64,000 bases of DNA from JAKBEU01 sp036172095 (GTDB taxonomy: Bacteria > Patescibacteriota > Microgenomatia > UBA1406 > GWC2-37-13): assembly GCA_036172095.1 (NCBI GenBank), contig JAVHSH010000024.1, positions 29,746-93,745 on the forward strand. The letters run 5' to 3'. Below are positions 24,451 to 33,516 of the stretch, one piece after another; within the stretch, counting starts at the first letter, position 1, and each line of letters starts with the position of its first letter. The position numbers and the translations under genes were made by a program. A model generated the notes under the pieces. That model saw only the letters and a program-made list of their open reading frames with translations. It was not told where the DNA came from and made no database searches.

Positions 24451-26142
24451 CTAGATGACGAAATGAACGATATATTTGGCCATTCTATTTCCGTCAACAA
24501 GGGTGTTTAATATGACAATATTCCCGTGCAATATCATCTGTCTGAAATATTTATCCTTCATCATTATTCGTAATCTGTCAAACAACTCATAGAGCCCTTC
24601 TATGAAGAGGAATGAATCGCGCAGATCGATTGAGATATGTTTATTTTTGGAAAAATGGGCTATCTTATCCTCAAAATCAGATTTCTGCCAATTCAAAACC
24701 TCAGTATCATCCCAATTTATCATCTCAAGAATGGTGTTAAGATTCAATGACGTTAGTGCTTTCCAGCTTTCTTCTTTGATGTCTTTCAATATGGCCTTGT
24801 TCGATATCAAAACAGGCGAACTGAAGAACTCATTTTCAGTCAGCTTATTCTTTTGGACAGGATCCTTGATGATCTTCACCCGTCGTGAATTGCGTACCAA
24901 ATCAATCGTAAGCTTCGTGTTCGTCAACAAAGCATTTAGATCACGGGAAAAAACAGCAAAAGCATTGATATGTGAAAATGGAGCATAGCCTCCATCCGTT
25001 ATGACAATCATTTCCTCTTCGTGAGAATCAAAGGGCCATTCGTCATCAATGCCTGCGATGGAATAACGTGTGACAATATTCTTCAGTAAGAATTTTGCTT
25101 TTTGTCGTAAGGTCCGTTCAGAAATAGTATGCGTAAAAATGCCATCAGAATTGCCTATGACCCATCCGGACTGCCCATATGCATAGAGAAGTTTTTCGAA
25201 AATATACTGGAACAGTTCTCCATCTCCATCCATATATAACTCCACTGTCGCCTTCCAATTAGTCAAAAGCGACTCCGCGTATGTATTGCGATAATCTGCT
25301 GATTTCGCCTTGATTTTCTTCGCAAGCAACGACTGGACTTTGGACTCCCGAAGCATGCTTAATGTATCGATGACAAGACCCTTATCTGTCATTTTTTTGA
25401 GCAAAGCATGGGTGTACCCTTCTTTGGCTATCGCCTCTTCCTCGAGATGTAACTCAAGTCCGGCAAAAAGCCCACCTGTATTTACATCGTATGAGAAGAA
25501 CGTAGGAATGATTTCTGCGACATCTTCTCCCTTTTCTTTCATATCCTTCCTGAGTTGGAGAATGCCACGTGCCGTCATTAGTTTGCTGAGAATATCTGCC
25601 CGCACTCCACCATCCAACTGGTATCCTCCCTCAGTAGCATGAATTTGTCCACGGGCTGCACAACTGAAATGGGAATCAAGACCATAAAAAATAGTATCTC
25701 CGGCTTTTTCCCGTAAGAGTTTGACAATTCTGCGCACCACGTATGATGAATGATCAATGAATACTGTCCCCGGTTTCTCACCCTCTATAAACCCCGTTAC
25801 GGCACCAGCAGGAGCCCGTAACACGCCACCGACATGTGGAGGTTTGGAAAACATGACAAGGGGCATGTTGCGGCCGTCTACACAGGTGACAAAAAAATCA
25901 TGGTTCCCTGCGCCGATGAACCGCCATGCAAGTAGTTGCGCTTCTTTGACCTCAGGCCTATCAAGATCCCTCGCTCTCATTGCACGACTTTCGTAATATA
26001 GTTTTGAAAATGACTCTATCCATTCGAAGTTCTTCTGTACGATATTCCGCGATTTCGTCTCATTATAGTGAGCCATACACCGCATCATCTGTGCTGAAAT
26101 ATAACTATGAAGTTGTTTGAGGAGAGTTGTATTAGTATACAT
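24451..26142 (-). CDS. Large protein with beta-carbonic-anhydrase-like motif
   Basis: 563 residues, soluble. The segment FFVTCVDGR (Cys87, Asp89, Arg91) followed by GGVLRAPAG and then LDSHFSCAA (His158, Cys161) reproduces the C-x-D-x-R and H-x-x-C zinc ligand order of beta-carbonic anhydrases, with the intervening VLRAPAG resembling their VVRNAGN. The remaining ~380 residues are helical and not recognised. It is convergent with the Ehr-like operon, six bases from its end. Possible roles are CO2 hydration or an unrelated zinc hydrolase; the assignment rests on motif order only. Confidence 0.5.
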   Translation of the reverse strand: MYTNTTLLKQLHSYISAQMMRCMAHYNETKSRNIVQKNFEWIESFSKLYYESRAMRARDLDRPEVKEAQLLAWRFIGAGNHDFFVTCVDGRNMPLVMFSKPPHVGGVLRAPAGAVTGFIEGEKPGTVFIDHSSYVVRRIVKLLREKAGDTIFYGLDSHFSCAARGQIHATEGGYQLDGGVRADILSKLMTARGILQLRKDMKEKGEDVAEIIPTFFSYDVNTGGLFAGLELHLEEEAIAKEGYTHALLKKMTDKGLVIDTLSMLRESKVQSLLAKKIKAKSADYRNTYAESLLTNWKATVELYMDGDGELFQYIFEKLLYAYGQSGWVIGNSDGIFTHTISERTLRQKAKFLLKNIVTRYSIAGIDDEWPFDSHEEEMIVITDGGYAPFSHINAFAVFSRDLNALLTNTKLTIDLVRNSRRVKIIKDPVQKNKLTENEFFSSPVLISNKAILKDIKEESWKALTSLNLNTILEMINWDDTEVLNWQKSDFEDKIAHFSKNKHISIDLRDSFLFIEGLYELFDRLRIMMKDKYFRQMILHGNIVILNTLVDGNRMAKYIVHFVI

Positions 26143-26209
26143 ATCCCTCTAGTATACATATCCCGATCAGAATTGCCAAATATATGAGCCTGACCTGATA
26201 CAATATGGA

Positions 26210-27220
26210 ATGCGTGCGCCTGTTTATATATATGATCCAACGAGCGTGGACACACAAAGCAAAGTCCGCGGAATAGGCCGCTATCTGCAGATTTTGAGGG
26301 AAAACGCTCCTTCCGATTGGCTATTCACAAGCTCGGTTGACACAATCCCTTCCCATGCTATCCTCATTCAGCCTTTTTATACATTTTATCAACTACCCCT
26401 CATTACAAAGCGCATCACAGACAGACAAATCGCTGTGATTCATGATGTTATTCCCTTTAAGTATAAAGAGCACTTCCCCATCGGCATCAAAGCGTGGTTT
26501 TACTCGCTCTTGCAAAAGAATAACCTCCGCCATTTTGATCATATCATCACGGATTCAGAAGTTAGTATGGCAGATATCCAATCATTCCTTAAAATACCTC
26601 GGGAGAAGATTTCAGTCTTATATCCTACGTTGGCACGCTGCTTTTGGGATGCATCACGTCAACATTCCTCATATGGGGACTATTTTATCTACGTGGGGGA
26701 CGGGACATGGAACAAGAATCTTTCAAAACTTGCCATCTCACTTAAAAGGACAGATGCGACATGTCTCTTTGTGGGGAAGATATTCGAAGATACGAATCCC
26801 GACCATTATACGCATCCCTGGCAGGAAGACTTACAATTATTTTTTAAGGAAACACTAAGCAAAAAGCAGTTCATCTTCACAGGATTTGTTACCGATGAAG
26901 AGCTAATAAACCTCTATTCAAAAGCAATATACAATATATCCTTATCCCACGATGAAGGATTTGGGTTTTCTTTCGTTGAGGCTGCCGCTTGTGGGTGCCC
27001 ATCGCTATTAAATGATAAACCGATATTCCATGAGATAGCAGGAGACAATGCAGAGTATGTAAACGGAGACAATATCGATTCAATCGTCGCAAAAATCAAA
27101 TCATTTATGACAGATAAAAAAAGAAGGGATGATTTATCGATTAAGGCTCTGGAACGGTCTAAGAAATATAGTAGTGATTCGTTCAAAAAACGACTTCTTG
27201 AGGTAGTATACCCATACTAA
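26210..27220 (+). CDS. Glycosyltransferase, GT4 family (GT-B fold)
   Basis: 336 residues. N-terminal GT-B domain with VRGIGRYL near 23-30; C-terminal domain with YVGDGTWNKNL, FTGFVTDEELINLYSKA and the sugar-nucleotide-binding DEGFGFSFVEAAACGCPSLL (E-x7-E motif). Typical of GT4 enzymes that transfer mannose, glucose or similar sugars to lipid-linked or surface glycans. It lies alone, divergent from the carbonic-anhydrase-like gene and followed by element E4. Donor and acceptor unknown. Confidence 0.9.
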   Translation: MRAPVYIYDPTSVDTQSKVRGIGRYLQILRENAPSDWLFTSSVDTIPSHAILIQPFYTFYQLPLITKRITDRQIAVIHDVIPFKYKEHFPIGIKAWFYSLLQKNNLRHFDHIITDSEVSMADIQSFLKIPREKISVLYPTLARCFWDASRQHSSYGDYFIYVGDGTWNKNLSKLAISLKRTDATCLFVGKIFEDTNPDHYTHPWQEDLQLFFKETLSKKQFIFTGFVTDEELINLYSKAIYNISLSHDEGFGFSFVEAAACGCPSLLNDKPIFHEIAGDNAEYVNGDNIDSIVAKIKSFMTDKKRRDDLSIKALERSKKYSSDSFKKRLLEVVYPY

Positions 27221-27260
27221 GTCACTAAGCCTTGTGCTTAAATAGATTATTTATGCGGAA

Positions 27261-27368
27261 CAGGTGGCTCTAGTGATGGGGCCCATCACGTGAGCAAAAA
27301 GTTCCGCCAGCAGGCCATGGAAGCTTTTTGGTCACCGATTGGGAAGCAGTCACTAGTGACAGAATCTG
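27261..27368 (+). repeat. Structured dispersed element, copy E4 (intergenic)
   Basis: 108 bases from CAGGTGGC to GACAGAATCTG. Inner stem CTAGTGA/TCACTAG; apical arm AAAAAGTTCC (27296-27305) with GGAAGCTTTTT (27319-27329) around GCCAGCAGGCCAT. Relative to E5 the base pairs TGCC/GGCA have changed to TTCC/GGAA, a compensatory change. The outer stem is only CAG/CTG, as in E1. Sits between a GT gene and the 3' end of tatD. Confidence 0.82.
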
Positions 27369-27377
27369 GAGATAGAC

Positions 27378-28223
27378 TCAAACATTAAACAGCCTTCTTG
27401 CGTTCTGAGTCGTTGCCTCAGCAATCTCCTCAAGACTCACTCCTTTTTTTTCAGCGATATACTGTGCGATAAGTGGAATATTTGCTGGCGTATTTGGGTA
27501 GAGTTTTTGCGTCTTGAGCGGTTCGGGAAGCAAAAAAGGCGAATCCGTTTCCAGTACGAGCGATTCCAAGGGAATTTTTTTTATGAATTCTGCTTTTTCG
27601 CCTCCGTAAGTCACATCCCCATCCACACCTATATAGATATTGTGGGCAATCGCGTAGCCCAACAACTCATCATCTGGCTCACAACAATGGAATACGGTCC
27701 GATAGCGCATTTCTTCAGTCCATTTCGTATCCAAAATCTCCATAAGATCTTTTTTCATCTCTCTATTGTGGATTATCAATGCCTTTTTGTATTTCTGTGC
27801 CAGATGAAGTTGCGCAAGAAAATATTTCTTCTGCGCATCCATAAATTCATCGCTTATTTGATAGTTGGGATATTTTGTGTCCTCATAGATGTGTTTATCC
27901 AAACCAATTTCACCGACAGCCACCACTTTTGGATGAATAATTAGCTTTTCCAGCTCCTGTATTTCCATTTCCAATGTATTTGAATTTTGATTTTTGATCT
28001 TTAATTTTTCTATTGTATGATGGGGATGAATGCCGACGGCAGCATATATTCCTTCGTATTTTGAGGCTATTTCCACTGCTTTTTGAGAGAGAAGGATGTC
28101 TGTTCCAGGAACAATACAAATACCCACACCTTTTCCATTTGTTGATGCGACAACCTCATCTAAAGTATTTTTAAATCGTTTAAAATTGAGGTGGCAGTGT
28201 GTGTCAATAAATGTTGATTTCAT
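27378..28223 (-). CDS. tatD: TatD-family metal-dependent deoxyribonuclease
   Basis: 281 residues from the ATG at 28223 (MKSTFIDTHCHL); an upstream ATG at 28253 is on the far side of the natural start. TIM-barrel hydrolase with the H-x-H metal site DTHCHL, AVGEIGLD, IHNRE, the FHCC segment and LETDSPFLLP, all TatD landmarks. Residues around KLKIKNQNSNTLEM come from an AT-rich heptamer-like tract near 27966-28017. Its role in this organism is probably DNA repair or turnover. Divergent from the TSP1 gene. Confidence 0.93.
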   Translation of the reverse strand: MKSTFIDTHCHLNFKRFKNTLDEVVASTNGKGVGICIVPGTDILLSQKAVEIASKYEGIYAAVGIHPHHTIEKLKIKNQNSNTLEMEIQELEKLIIHPKVVAVGEIGLDKHIYEDTKYPNYQISDEFMDAQKKYFLAQLHLAQKYKKALIIHNREMKKDLMEILDTKWTEEMRYRTVFHCCEPDDELLGYAIAHNIYIGVDGDVTYGGEKAEFIKKIPLESLVLETDSPFLLPEPLKTQKLYPNTPANIPLIAQYIAEKKGVSLEEIAEATTQNARRLFNV

Positions 28224-28252
28224 AGTTTGATTTGATATATGATTATACTGCA

Positions 28253-29974
28253 ATGAAACGTTTCTCCTTGTTGATCATGGTCTTACTTCTTTTGTTTATT
28301 GATGTGCGTCAGTCTTTTTCTTGGGGGAACAATCCAACAACATTTAATGCCGCATCTGATTGCAAAAAAAAATGCAGTGATACTGATTTCAAAAATGGTG
28401 AGAATTTCCTCTATTCGAATTCTGATGCAGATACCTATCTCCATTATGGTTGCATGAATGATAATTGGGCCACTTGGTGCTGTATCTGTGAAGATCCGAA
28501 ATATTATCACTATCCGAGTATCTGTACACAATATACGCTTTCATGCCCAATTCCAACAGCAACAGCTATACCCACGCTATCACCTATTCCTACGCTAACC
28601 CCAGTTCCCACCTTTACACCAGTACCGACACATGTTCCCATCAATGGAGGATGGAGCGATTGGGGTCCATGTACAAAGGAATGTGGAACAGGTACACAAA
28701 CCCATACATGTACAAATCCTGCGCCTGCGTATAATGGAGACTATTGTTCCGGAAGTAGTTGGCGATATTGCAATATGAATCCCTGTCCGATTCATTGTGA
28801 ATGGAGTACTACAGTTTTTGGACTGTGTGAAAAAAGCGGAAGTGGATGTGCTGCCAAAAAAACCCATAGTGTAGAAGCTCAATTTGGTGGAAGAGAATGT
28901 ACAGGAATAGACTATGTTGTTTGCTATTCGTGTTCCGATTCGACGGCAGCAAAAAGTTCAACAAATCAAATACAGACAGACGCACCTGAATTTTATCTTA
29001 GCAATAAGCCTAGCCAAGTAATTAACCTACCTATTCCAACGATTACTCAGGCACGATCGAGAAATGGTGGATTTGATCTTTTCAGGCCACCAGCATCTGT
29101 AACATCTATTCCAACATCAATTCCACCAACAACTCCTCCACAACCAACAGCGCCACAACAACAACAGTCGGGAAATCCTCTTATTGAACCAAGTCCAACT
29201 AGAATTCCAACCACTACGCCAATTCCCACTCTTCCTCCTGAATCAATTATTCCAGAATCACTCGCTTCTCAACAACCAACAGTGGGTGGAGGTACAAGTT
29301 TTCGATTAGATACATCAAAAATAACAAATCTTTCTGTTGCTCCAGGCAGCAGTGTAAAAAATAAGCCAATTCTTTCTCAAGAACAGAGATTGCTGGCAAA
29401 TAATAGTGGCCCTCAATCAAGTGGCATCACTGTTAGCCTTCAACAAAAAACAGGTTCTCAGTTTGTCACCCAACAAGATGAGTTATTAGTGAAACGTGGA
29501 AATCAGTTCTTTAGCATATCAAATCAAAAAATTTCGTCTCAGCAAAGTACAAAAAATCAACTGGCACAAAACTCCTCTCAAACAGCAGGATCAGCCCCAA
29601 CGCCCCAGCTAGAAATCAATGCGAACAACGTTGTTGCGTATTCAAGTATGGGACTGTCTATCGACCCGCTTAGTGGTGTGTTGACGGTTGAGACGCCAAC
29701 AGGTCCGCAAAAAGTCAGCATCATGCCGGATGAGGCATTAGGTATCATTATTGAGCTAAAGGCACTAAGCTCTGGAGTAACAGAGCCGTCAATCTTGTTG
29801 GTGAGTGAGAAAGATAAACTTATCTATCGCATCACGGGTGAGAAGGTCGAAAAGTTTTTCGGTCTTCTTCCTATCAGCATCCAAAAACAGGTTTTTGTAT
29901 CAGCAGACACAGGTAGCATCATCTCGATTGAGCTATCGCTCTTCTCTCGTATCATGAGCTTCTTCACATTCTAA
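28253..29974 (+). CDS. Secreted protein with a thrombospondin type 1 repeat
   Basis: 573 residues: signal peptide (~1-23), a Cys-rich domain (~37-98), a PTP-type Pro/Thr linker (~100-130), then a thrombospondin type 1 repeat at 133-178 (WSDWGPC, CGTGTQTHTC, RYCNMNPC), then a long Ser/Gln/Thr/Pro-rich low-complexity region to ~470 and a folded C-terminal domain with YSSMGLSIDPLSGVLTVETPTGPQKVSIMPDEA. TSP1 domains bind glycans or proteins in animals and are rare in bacteria. No membrane anchor is obvious at the C-terminus. Probably an adhesin or matrix protein. Confidence 0.75.
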   Translation: MKRFSLLIMVLLLLFIDVRQSFSWGNNPTTFNAASDCKKKCSDTDFKNGENFLYSNSDADTYLHYGCMNDNWATWCCICEDPKYYHYPSICTQYTLSCPIPTATAIPTLSPIPTLTPVPTFTPVPTHVPINGGWSDWGPCTKECGTGTQTHTCTNPAPAYNGDYCSGSSWRYCNMNPCPIHCEWSTTVFGLCEKSGSGCAAKKTHSVEAQFGGRECTGIDYVVCYSCSDSTAAKSSTNQIQTDAPEFYLSNKPSQVINLPIPTITQARSRNGGFDLFRPPASVTSIPTSIPPTTPPQPTAPQQQQSGNPLIEPSPTRIPTTTPIPTLPPESIIPESLASQQPTVGGGTSFRLDTSKITNLSVAPGSSVKNKPILSQEQRLLANNSGPQSSGITVSLQQKTGSQFVTQQDELLVKRGNQFFSISNQKISSQQSTKNQLAQNSSQTAGSAPTPQLEINANNVVAYSSMGLSIDPLSGVLTVETPTGPQKVSIMPDEALGIIIELKALSSGVTEPSILLVSEKDKLIYRITGEKVEKFFGLLPISIQKQVFVSADTGSIISIELSLFSRIMSFFTF

Positions 29975-29983
29975 TGAGAGCGT

Positions 29984-30068
29984 ATGGATTTAGGATATAG
30001 GATTTAGGATATAGGATTTAGGATATAGGATTTAGGATTTAGGGCTTGAGGAGTTTCTCTATTGCCGT
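29984..30068. repeat. Heptamer tract and left copy of a 55-bp duplicated scaffold end
   Basis: GGATTTA and GGATATA heptamers alternate from about 29984 to 30044. The last 55 bases (30014-30068) are identical to 30169-30223 to the right of the N run, including the end of the protease gene. The overlap suggests two contigs ending in the same sequence. Confidence 0.85.
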
Positions 30069-30168
30069 NNNNNNNNNNNNNNNNNNNNNNNNNNNNNNNN
30101 NNNNNNNNNNNNNNNNNNNNNNNNNNNNNNNNNNNNNNNNNNNNNNNNNNNNNNNNNNNNNNNNNNNN
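30069..30168. other. Assembly gap, 100 N
   Basis: Exactly 100 unknown bases. Because its flanks share a 55-base perfect overlap, the true gap is probably absent and the flanking contigs likely overlap. Confidence 0.95.
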
Positions 30169-30193
30169 GGATTTAGGATATAGGATTTAGGAT

Positions 30194-31447
30194 TTAGGGC
30201 TTGAGGAGTTTCTCTATTGCCGTATCAAGCTGTTTGTCCAGCTCACGACTCATGGTGTCTCCTTCAGGAATGACATTCTCTATCACTGTCTCCGGTGTTA
30301 TTCCCTTCCCGTTTATCCATTCACCCTTAGGGAGGACCCATTTTGCAACTGTGACATGAAGTCCCATGCCCTCGCCCAAATCCAATGCTTCTTGGACAGA
30401 GCCTTTACCGAATGATTTCTCGCCAACAAGTGCAGCCCGCTTATTATCGCGCAAGGCACCAGATAATATTTCAGCGGCTGAAGCTGATCCTCTGTTTATA
30501 AGGACAGTTAAAGGAATAGCAAGAAGAGATCCCCCACGTGTCACATAATAATCCTTATTCTCATAGGTTGTCGATTCCTGCTTTACGACTAATTTTCCTT
30601 GTCGTAAAAACTCACCAGCAAGATATACTGAGCTCTCGAGATATCCACCTGGATTATCACGAAGGTCTAAGACGAGACCTTTTATTTTTCCATTATCCCA
30701 TTCTTTCTTTATTTCTATTACTTTTTGCTCCCATTCGTCGACTGTGCTGTCCCCAAACTGATTTAGCTTCAGATAGGCAACAGTACTACACTCAGTCTCA
30801 CAGGTAGATATCTTCTCGTTGAGGCGTGTTTCAACTGATTCAATGTGAATTGCATCCCGTATCACATCAACGACTATCTCTTTCCCGCTTCGTTCAAGGG
30901 TGATATGGACTTTTGTCCCTTTGTTCCCGCGGACTTTTGAAACAACTTGTGTTAATGGAAGTCCTGCCGTCACCAAAGAGTCAACCTTCACGATGAAGTC
31001 TCCTGCCCTCATCCCTGCTTTTTCGGCTGGAGAATCCTTGAGGGGAGCGATTACGACAACCCGATTATCTTTTAATCCAAGCTGTGCACCAATGCCTTCA
31101 AATCTTCCTCCCAAGTCGTCTTTCGACTGTTTATTCTCTGTTGGCGTAAGGAAAAAAGTATAAGGATCCTCAATTGATGCAACCATCCCCTTTATCGCAC
31201 CATAATACATCTTTTGTGAACTAAGCTTTTTTTGATCAACATATTTCTTTTCAAGCGTATCCCATACTTTCCAGAACATGTCGAAGTTTACATTTTTTTT
31301 TGGTGTGGGCGCTGAAATACCTGAAATCCCTTGTTGAAGTATATTTTTTCCTTCTCCTAATTTATATCCTCCACCAAACAGAAGAACAGCCGCAGAGGCG
31401 ATAAGAAGCACATTGGTTATTTTGAGGTGAACTTTCTTTTCTTTCAT
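30194..31447 (-). CDS. C-terminal processing peptidase (S41 family, PDZ)
   Basis: 417-residue anchored serine protease. N-terminal membrane helix (~8-26), a PDZ domain (~100-180: GRFEGIGAQLGLKDNRVVV, SPAEKAGMRAGDFIVKVD), and the S41 catalytic domain with Ser in NRGSASAAEILSGAL and Lys in VGEKSFGKGSVQ. The C-terminus is complete at 30194, next to the assembly join. It likely degrades or processes exported proteins. Its start overlaps the upstream gene by four bases, so it belongs to the rpsF-ssb-rpsR group by position. Confidence 0.95.
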   Translation of the reverse strand: MKEKKVHLKITNVLLIASAAVLLFGGGYKLGEGKNILQQGISGISAPTPKKNVNFDMFWKVWDTLEKKYVDQKKLSSQKMYYGAIKGMVASIEDPYTFFLTPTENKQSKDDLGGRFEGIGAQLGLKDNRVVVIAPLKDSPAEKAGMRAGDFIVKVDSLVTAGLPLTQVVSKVRGNKGTKVHITLERSGKEIVVDVIRDAIHIESVETRLNEKISTCETECSTVAYLKLNQFGDSTVDEWEQKVIEIKKEWDNGKIKGLVLDLRDNPGGYLESSVYLAGEFLRQGKLVVKQESTTYENKDYYVTRGGSLLAIPLTVLINRGSASAAEILSGALRDNKRAALVGEKSFGKGSVQEALDLGEGMGLHVTVAKWVLPKGEWINGKGITPETVIENVIPEGDTMSRELDKQLDTAIEKLLKP

Positions 31448-32139
31448 ACTGAGTAAAATATGATTGTACTATGTTCGGCACTGGCAAAACAATAGGAGAA
31501 TTGTTTGCCTTTTACAACTTCGAAATCATCTTTTAATTTGAATTCCGCTTTGGGAAGCTGAGTGTGTCCTTCATATTTATAAACACTGACAATTCCTCTT
31601 CCGCCAAGCGCCTCAAGCTTCGCCACATCATATTCAGAAGCCCGTTCGAACAACCCAACAGGATACTCCCCCCAGACGGTTCCCCCAAAATTTCTTTGGA
31701 CATATTTCGCCTGAACTTCTTGGTGTTTTCCGACTTTTATCTTTATAATTTTTTTTGTGACTTCCTGTACTTCTCCGGCAAACCAACACAGTTCAGACAA
31801 CCCTTCTTTTTGTGTTTCAACGAGCACCACGCCCTCAATATGATCTATTTCAGTAATTACTCCCTTCAAATGTGAGACGATTTTCTTATGGGAGAAGAAT
31901 GATTCTTTCGTGGCAATTATATCACCTTGGGTGACGGTATCGCCAACATTCTTTTTCAGGTGTTGGAATATCTTTTTTGGATGTATGGCAAGAAGGTCTG
32001 CAACGGCAATTCGTTCTTCAGACACGTCCTTTGTCTTATACAGAGGCGTCGAAAATCCAACGATATCACCAACCTTTATGGCAAGTTTTTTTTCCGAGTC
32101 CACGGGGATATCGAGGATCATGTTTCTATGATACGCCAT
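31444..32139 (-). CDS. Protein of unknown function with a lipoyl-like hairpin region
   Basis: 231 residues, soluble. The middle (KKNVGDTVTQGDIIATKESFF to GVITEIDHIEGVVLVET) reads like a beta-hairpin fold of the biotinyl/lipoyl carrier or RNA-polymerase-insert type (GDxVxxGxxIA pattern), but no biotin or lipoyl Lys motif is apparent. The C-terminal part has GRGIVSVYKYEGH. Four-base overlap with the protease gene indicates an operon. Function not assigned. Confidence 0.6.
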   Translation of the reverse strand: MAYHRNMILDIPVDSEKKLAIKVGDIVGFSTPLYKTKDVSEERIAVADLLAIHPKKIFQHLKKNVGDTVTQGDIIATKESFFSHKKIVSHLKGVITEIDHIEGVVLVETQKEGLSELCWFAGEVQEVTKKIIKIKVGKHQEVQAKYVQRNFGGTVWGEYPVGLFERASEYDVAKLEALGGRGIVSVYKYEGHTQLPKAEFKLKDDFEVVKGKQFSYCFASAEHSTIIFYSV

Positions 32140-32186
32140 CGTGAGGCGAAAATCATCACAAAATATCCTTCCGCATCAGGCTGGCT

Positions 32187-32402
32187 TTAGCCTTTCATTC
32201 CTTGGTAGGAAACGAAGGGGATAAGAGCGAGGTAGCGTGCATACTTAATCTCTTTAGTGAGTTTTCGTTGATGTTTCGCACATACGCGTGATCGCTCTCT
32301 GTTGACTATCTTCTTTCTGATAGAAAGGAATTTGTCAAGATTATCTATATCCTTGAATGCTGGCTCTGATTTATATTCACAAAAAAAACAATTATTTGTC
32401 AT
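32187..32402 (-). CDS. rpsR: Ribosomal protein bS18, zinc-binding form
   Basis: 71-residue small-subunit protein binding S6 and 16S rRNA. Basic centre with RKKIVNRERSRVCAKHQRKLTKEIKYARYLALIPFV fits bS18. The N-terminal CFFC (Cys5, Cys8) with CAKH makes a C-x2-C...C-x2-H site, the zinc-containing variant of S18. It follows rpsF and ssb in the classic order on the minus strand, after an AT-rich heptamer-like spacer (32403-32455). Confidence 0.96.
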   Translation of the reverse strand: MTNNCFFCEYKSEPAFKDIDNLDKFLSIRKKIVNRERSRVCAKHQRKLTKEIKYARYLALIPFVSYQGMKG

Positions 32403-32455
32403 AGATATTTATTTAATTTTTTTATATTTAATTTTTGATATTTGATTTTTAATTT

Positions 32456-32938
32456 TTAGAACGGTATATCTTCTGGATTGATGGTTTCAGTATGGTCGTT
32501 TGACTCAACTGGAGGGGTATCATGATGCTCTGGCTGGTGAACTTCTGTTGTTGGTCCTGTATGCCCCGCTGTTGGTGCACCTTCTCCAGGAACCAATCGT
32601 TTGCCGCTGTCAAACATGATGAAATCATCAAGAACAATTTCTGTTATCGCTCGTTGTTGACCATCCTTGCCGACAAAACTTCTATATGTTATGCGTCCTT
32701 CCATGTAGATTTTCTTGCCTTTTGCAAGAAGTTTTCCACAAAGTTCCGCAAGTTTCTGCCATGCAACGATACGGTGGAATTGGGTATCCTCCTTAATCTG
32801 ACCATCTGTCGTTGTCCAACTTCTGTTCGTTGCGACACCAAATGTGCAGACCGCTGTTCCGTTTGGAGTATATTTCAATTCAGGATCTCGTGTCAGATTG
32901 CCGATTAATATTGCTTTGTTCATTGATCTGCTTGCCAT
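32456..32938 (-). CDS. ssb: Single-stranded DNA-binding protein
   Basis: 160 residues: an OB-fold domain (MNKAILIGNLTRDPELKYTPNGTAVCTFGVATNRSWT, then FHRIVAWQKLAELCGKLLAKGKKIYMEGRI), a Pro/Gly/His-rich tail and the acidic C-terminal tip ending EDIPF, which binds partner proteins. Complete and typical. Lies six bases after rpsF. Confidence 0.97.
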   Translation of the reverse strand: MASRSMNKAILIGNLTRDPELKYTPNGTAVCTFGVATNRSWTTTDGQIKEDTQFHRIVAWQKLAELCGKLLAKGKKIYMEGRITYRSFVGKDGQQRAITEIVLDDFIMFDSGKRLVPGEGAPTAGHTGPTTEVHQPEHHDTPPVESNDHTETINPEDIPF

Positions 32939-32944
32939 AAGATA

Positions 32945-33208
32945 TTAGTCAATTGCTAATAAGAGATAACGAATCAATTTCTCATTGAATTGAAGTCGTT
33001 TTCGAAGCTCCATCGCATTCTTCTTTGGCATTTCGATGTGCCATTGATAATAATGGGCTTTGTGGAGTCCTTTGATTTGGTAAGCGAGGGTCCTTTCTCC
33101 CCATTTTTCTTCTTTATTAAGCTTACCGCCGAGGGAAGCTACCAACTCTTTAAGCGTTTTGAGTTCTGCTTCTTCATTGAGAAGAAACGTTAGGTCATAC
33201 TGATCCAT
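32945..33208 (-). CDS. rpsF: Ribosomal protein bS6
   Basis: 87 residues from the ATG at 33208 (MDQYDLTFLLNEEAELK). Ferredoxin-like S6 fold with GGKLNKEEKWGERTLAYQIKGLHKAHYYQWHIEM. First gene of the rpsF-ssb-rpsR operon. An upstream ATG at 33232 would add eight residues without family support. Confidence 0.93.
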   Translation of the reverse strand: MDQYDLTFLLNEEAELKTLKELVASLGGKLNKEEKWGERTLAYQIKGLHKAHYYQWHIEMPKKNAMELRKRLQFNEKLIRYLLLAID

Positions 33209-33516
33209 ACTGTTATTTTGGCCAAAATTCAAAATAATAATGATTTTGAAAACCCCTCACAAGTTCACAGTGAGTCTGTCGAACTGCGAAAGGATCACGG
33301 ATTTTGGTTGCCCTAATGATACAAAACGAGATGGATAAATGCAACATTGAAACAGTTTGAGAGCAAATTTTGTATATGTCTTTTTGTAAACAACAAACTA
33401 AGCCAACTTTGTAACGTTTGATTTTCACGTCTTCGACGCGGAATTGTTATTTACAAAAATCCACATACTTCAATTTGCGTCCAAATTTAACGTCAATTTT
33501 AATTTATAATAGGTGA
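33209..33516. other. Divergent intergenic region, rpsF to glycosyltransferase
   Basis: 308 bases between divergent genes. It includes TTATAATAGG just before the + strand start at 33517, compatible with a -10 box. The stretch 33252-33295 (CTCACAAGTTCACAGTGAG followed by TCTGTCGAACTGCG) resembles the common intergenic palindromes seen in many metagenomic bacterial genomes. I see no gene here. Confidence 0.5.
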
